From NCBI GenBank assembly GCA_013288545.1, contig JABDBR010000005.1, positions 32,001 through 64,576 on the forward strand: a stretch of DNA of 32,576 nucleotides, written 5' to 3'. A model generated the notes under the pieces. It made no database searches. It had not been told where the DNA came from and was given only the letters and a program-made list of their open reading frames with translations. Both the position numbers and the translations under genes were made by a program. Every line of letters begins with the position of its first letter. Position 1 is the first letter of the stretch. Below, piece after piece: positions 31,019 to 32,576 of the stretch. The stretch is from Nitrososphaerota archaeon (GTDB lineage Archaea; Thermoproteota; Nitrososphaeria; Nitrososphaerales; Nitrosopumilaceae).

Positions 31019-32576
31019 TAGTATTTCCTCTCCACTGGCTTGTATTTAGTGATAGTTACTGGATGTGTCTTAAGAACGGGCGCTTTGGTATCATAATAAA
31101 CAAGTGTATGATGTAAAAAGTTCTTATCATCTCTATCAGGATAGTCAACTCTGGCATGTGCACCTCTAGATTCCTTTCTCGCAATCGCGCCCATTAGAAT
31201 AACTTCAGCAACACGAAACATTGAATCAAGTTCCATTACATTTGAAAAGTTTGTGTTATACTCTTTGGCTTTATCATCAACGTGTTTCCAAGTTTTTTGT
31301 TGCAGTTGTCTTACTTGTTTTAGTCCCTCAACTAGATCATTTTCAGTTCTAAAGACATATGCTTTTGAATTCATTATATCAGTTAATTCTTGACGTGCCT
31401 CGTATGGATTTACACTTCCACTTCCCCTAAAAATTCCATCATAGATTCTTTTTTCTTCATTAGCAATCAAGTGCATTGGAAAAGGCGGTTGTGATTTGCC
31501 TTCAAGAATATATTTTGCAGCTAGATCTCCTGTTATTTTTCCCCACACAAGACACTCTGATGTGGAGTTTGCTCCCAGTCTATTTGCCCCATGAACACTG
31601 TTACATGCAACTTCCCCAGCTGCCCATATTCCTTGTATTTCTGTTGTGCCATCTATGTTTGTATGAATTCCACCCATCATGTAATGACATACTGGTCTTA
31701 CATCAATTGGTTCAGTTACTGGATCTATACCAGAGAATTTCAAGGAAATTTCTCGTATGGCAGGAAGTTTTCCTATAATTACTTCCTTACCAAGATGTGT
31801 CAAATCTAATTTTAGACATTCTACACCTGTTTCGTTTTTGAAACCCCGACCCTCATTAATTTCTGTCATCATTGCACGTGAAACTACATCTCTTGAAGCA
31901 AGCTCAAGCTTGTTTGGAGCATATTTTTTCATAAACCTCTCTCCATCCTTGTTTATCAGATAACCTCCTTCACCTCTAGCAGCTTCTGTAATCAGAATTC
32001 CAGATGGTAATATTCCAGTTGGATGAAATTGGACAAATTCCATGTCTTTTAATGCCATTCCAGCACGATATGCCATATCCAAACCATCAGGAGTTGAAGC
32101 TAATGAATAAGTTGAAAAACTATAGACTCGTCCTGCTCCGCCAGTTGCAATAATCAATGCTTTTGCCTTGAATGTGTAAAAATTACCGTTTGCTAGCTCA
32201 ATTGCGGTAATACCACAGAAACGTTGACCATCATGGATTACAGACGTAACAAACCATTCATTGTAAAATTCTATGTTATCAAATTTCTGACAAGTATCAT
32301 ACAGTGTTTGCATCTCATAGAATCCAACTTTATCTTGAGCATATGTTGCGCGGCTAAAGCTGTAACCTCCAAACGGTCTCTGACCAATTCTTCCATCCTC
32401 TCTTCTTGACCAGGGCATTCCCCAATGTTCAAGTTGGTATATCTCAGACGGCATTTCTTGAACAAGTCTTTCAATGACATCTTGGTCTCCAAGAAAATCA
32501 CTTCCTTTTACAGTATCATAAACATGAGATTCAAGAGAATCCCCTTCCTCAGGATATAGAACTGCTGCTGTTCCGC
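31018..32576 (-). CDS. sdhA: Succinate dehydrogenase flavoprotein subunit, 5' end outside window
   Basis: Oxidises succinate to fumarate with covalent FAD. The frame is open to the window edge; the ATG at 32454 is internal, because the codons before it continue normal SdhA sequence (DTVKGSDFLGDQDVIERL). The N-terminal dinucleotide fold and the flavin-linking His are therefore missing here. Present are the substrate block FHPTGILPSGILITEAARGEGG, HYMMGGIHTN and the FAD-binding HGANRLGANS near the C-terminal half, then the helical C domain with ESRGAHARVDYP. The gene heads an operon in the order sdhA-C-D-B. Confidence 0.96.
   Translation of the reverse strand, partial: GTAAVLYPEEGDSLESHVYDTVKGSDFLGDQDVIERLVQEMPSEIYQLEHWGMPWSRREDGRIGQRPFGGYSFSRATYAQDKVGFYEMQTLYDTCQKFDNIEFYNEWFVTSVIHDGQRFCGITAIELANGNFYTFKAKALIIATGGAGRVYSFSTYSLASTPDGLDMAYRAGMALKDMEFVQFHPTGILPSGILITEAARGEGGYLINKDGERFMKKYAPNKLELASRDVVSRAMMTEINEGRGFKNETGVECLKLDLTHLGKEVIIGKLPAIREISLKFSGIDPVTEPIDVRPVCHYMMGGIHTNIDGTTEIQGIWAAGEVACNSVHGANRLGANSTSECLVWGKITGDLAAKYILEGKSQPPFPMHLIANEEKRIYDGIFRGSGSVNPYEARQELTDIMNSKAYVFRTENDLVEGLKQVRQLQQKTWKHVDDKAKEYNTNFSNVMELDSMFRVAEVILMGAIARKESRGAHARVDYPDRDDKNFLHHTLVYYDTKAPVLKTHPVTITKYKPVERKY

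Noticed and set aside
1-32576. Mobile elements, CRISPR arrays, toxin-antitoxin or defence genes
   Set aside because: No transposase, integrase, direct-repeat array or defence domain was found on either strand; the gene content is uniformly housekeeping.

Overview
The window is a gene-dense, AT-rich piece of an archaeal chromosome. It most likely comes from an ammonia-oxidising member of the Nitrososphaerota (Thaumarchaeota), Nitrosopumilales type. The evidence is archaeal ABCE1, TBP, RFC large subunit and Trm5; tRNA genes with introns outside the anticodon loop; promoters with a TATA-like box about 25 nt before the start codon (leaderless mRNAs); an eleven-subunit complex I without NuoE/F/G; and a three-gene acyl-CoA carboxylase of the kind used in the thaumarchaeal hydroxypropionate/hydroxybutyrate carbon cycle. 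No mobile element, CRISPR array or rRNA is visible.

Layout. 1-6.2 kb holds housekeeping genes: the 3' part of ABCE1, a Trm5-family tRNA methyltransferase, a small membrane protein, RimI, an M50 membrane protease, a degenerate LarA-like protein, pyrE and tbp. 6.2-8.3 kb holds a candidate C/D box sRNA, a CAT tRNA, a CADD-like diiron protein (putative self-sacrificing pABA synthase), an intron-bearing tRNA-Glu and a shortened GGPP synthase. 8.3-18.8 kb is one minus-strand nuoABCDHIJKMLN operon with overlapping or nearly abutting genes. 18.9-19.4 kb is a PrxQ-type peroxiredoxin. 19.5-26.0 kb is a long minus-strand run: an unknown 372-aa protein, rfcL, a cysteine-rich protein, a 90-aa protein, then carboxyltransferase, biotin carboxylase and biotin carrier. 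26.0-27.5 kb holds an inositol-monophosphatase-family gene, intron-bearing tRNA-Asp, tRNA-Lys and a small conserved-looking ORF. 27.6-32.6 kb holds argH, a MIP18-family Fe-S protein and the succinate dehydrogenase operon sdhA(partial)-C-D-B.

Together the window covers core energy metabolism (a complex I quinone reductase and succinate dehydrogenase both feeding the quinone pool), CO2 fixation (acetyl/propionyl-CoA carboxylase) and information processing (TBP, RFC, ABCE1, tRNA modification). The most interesting items are the C/D box sRNA between tbp and the tRNA, the CADD-like protein with its sacrificial Tyr/Lys and metal ligands in place, the two divergent gene pairs that each seem to share one TATA box between two leaderless starts, the tRNA introns at unusual sites, and an M50 protease whose N-terminus appears to be one base out of frame with its likely start.
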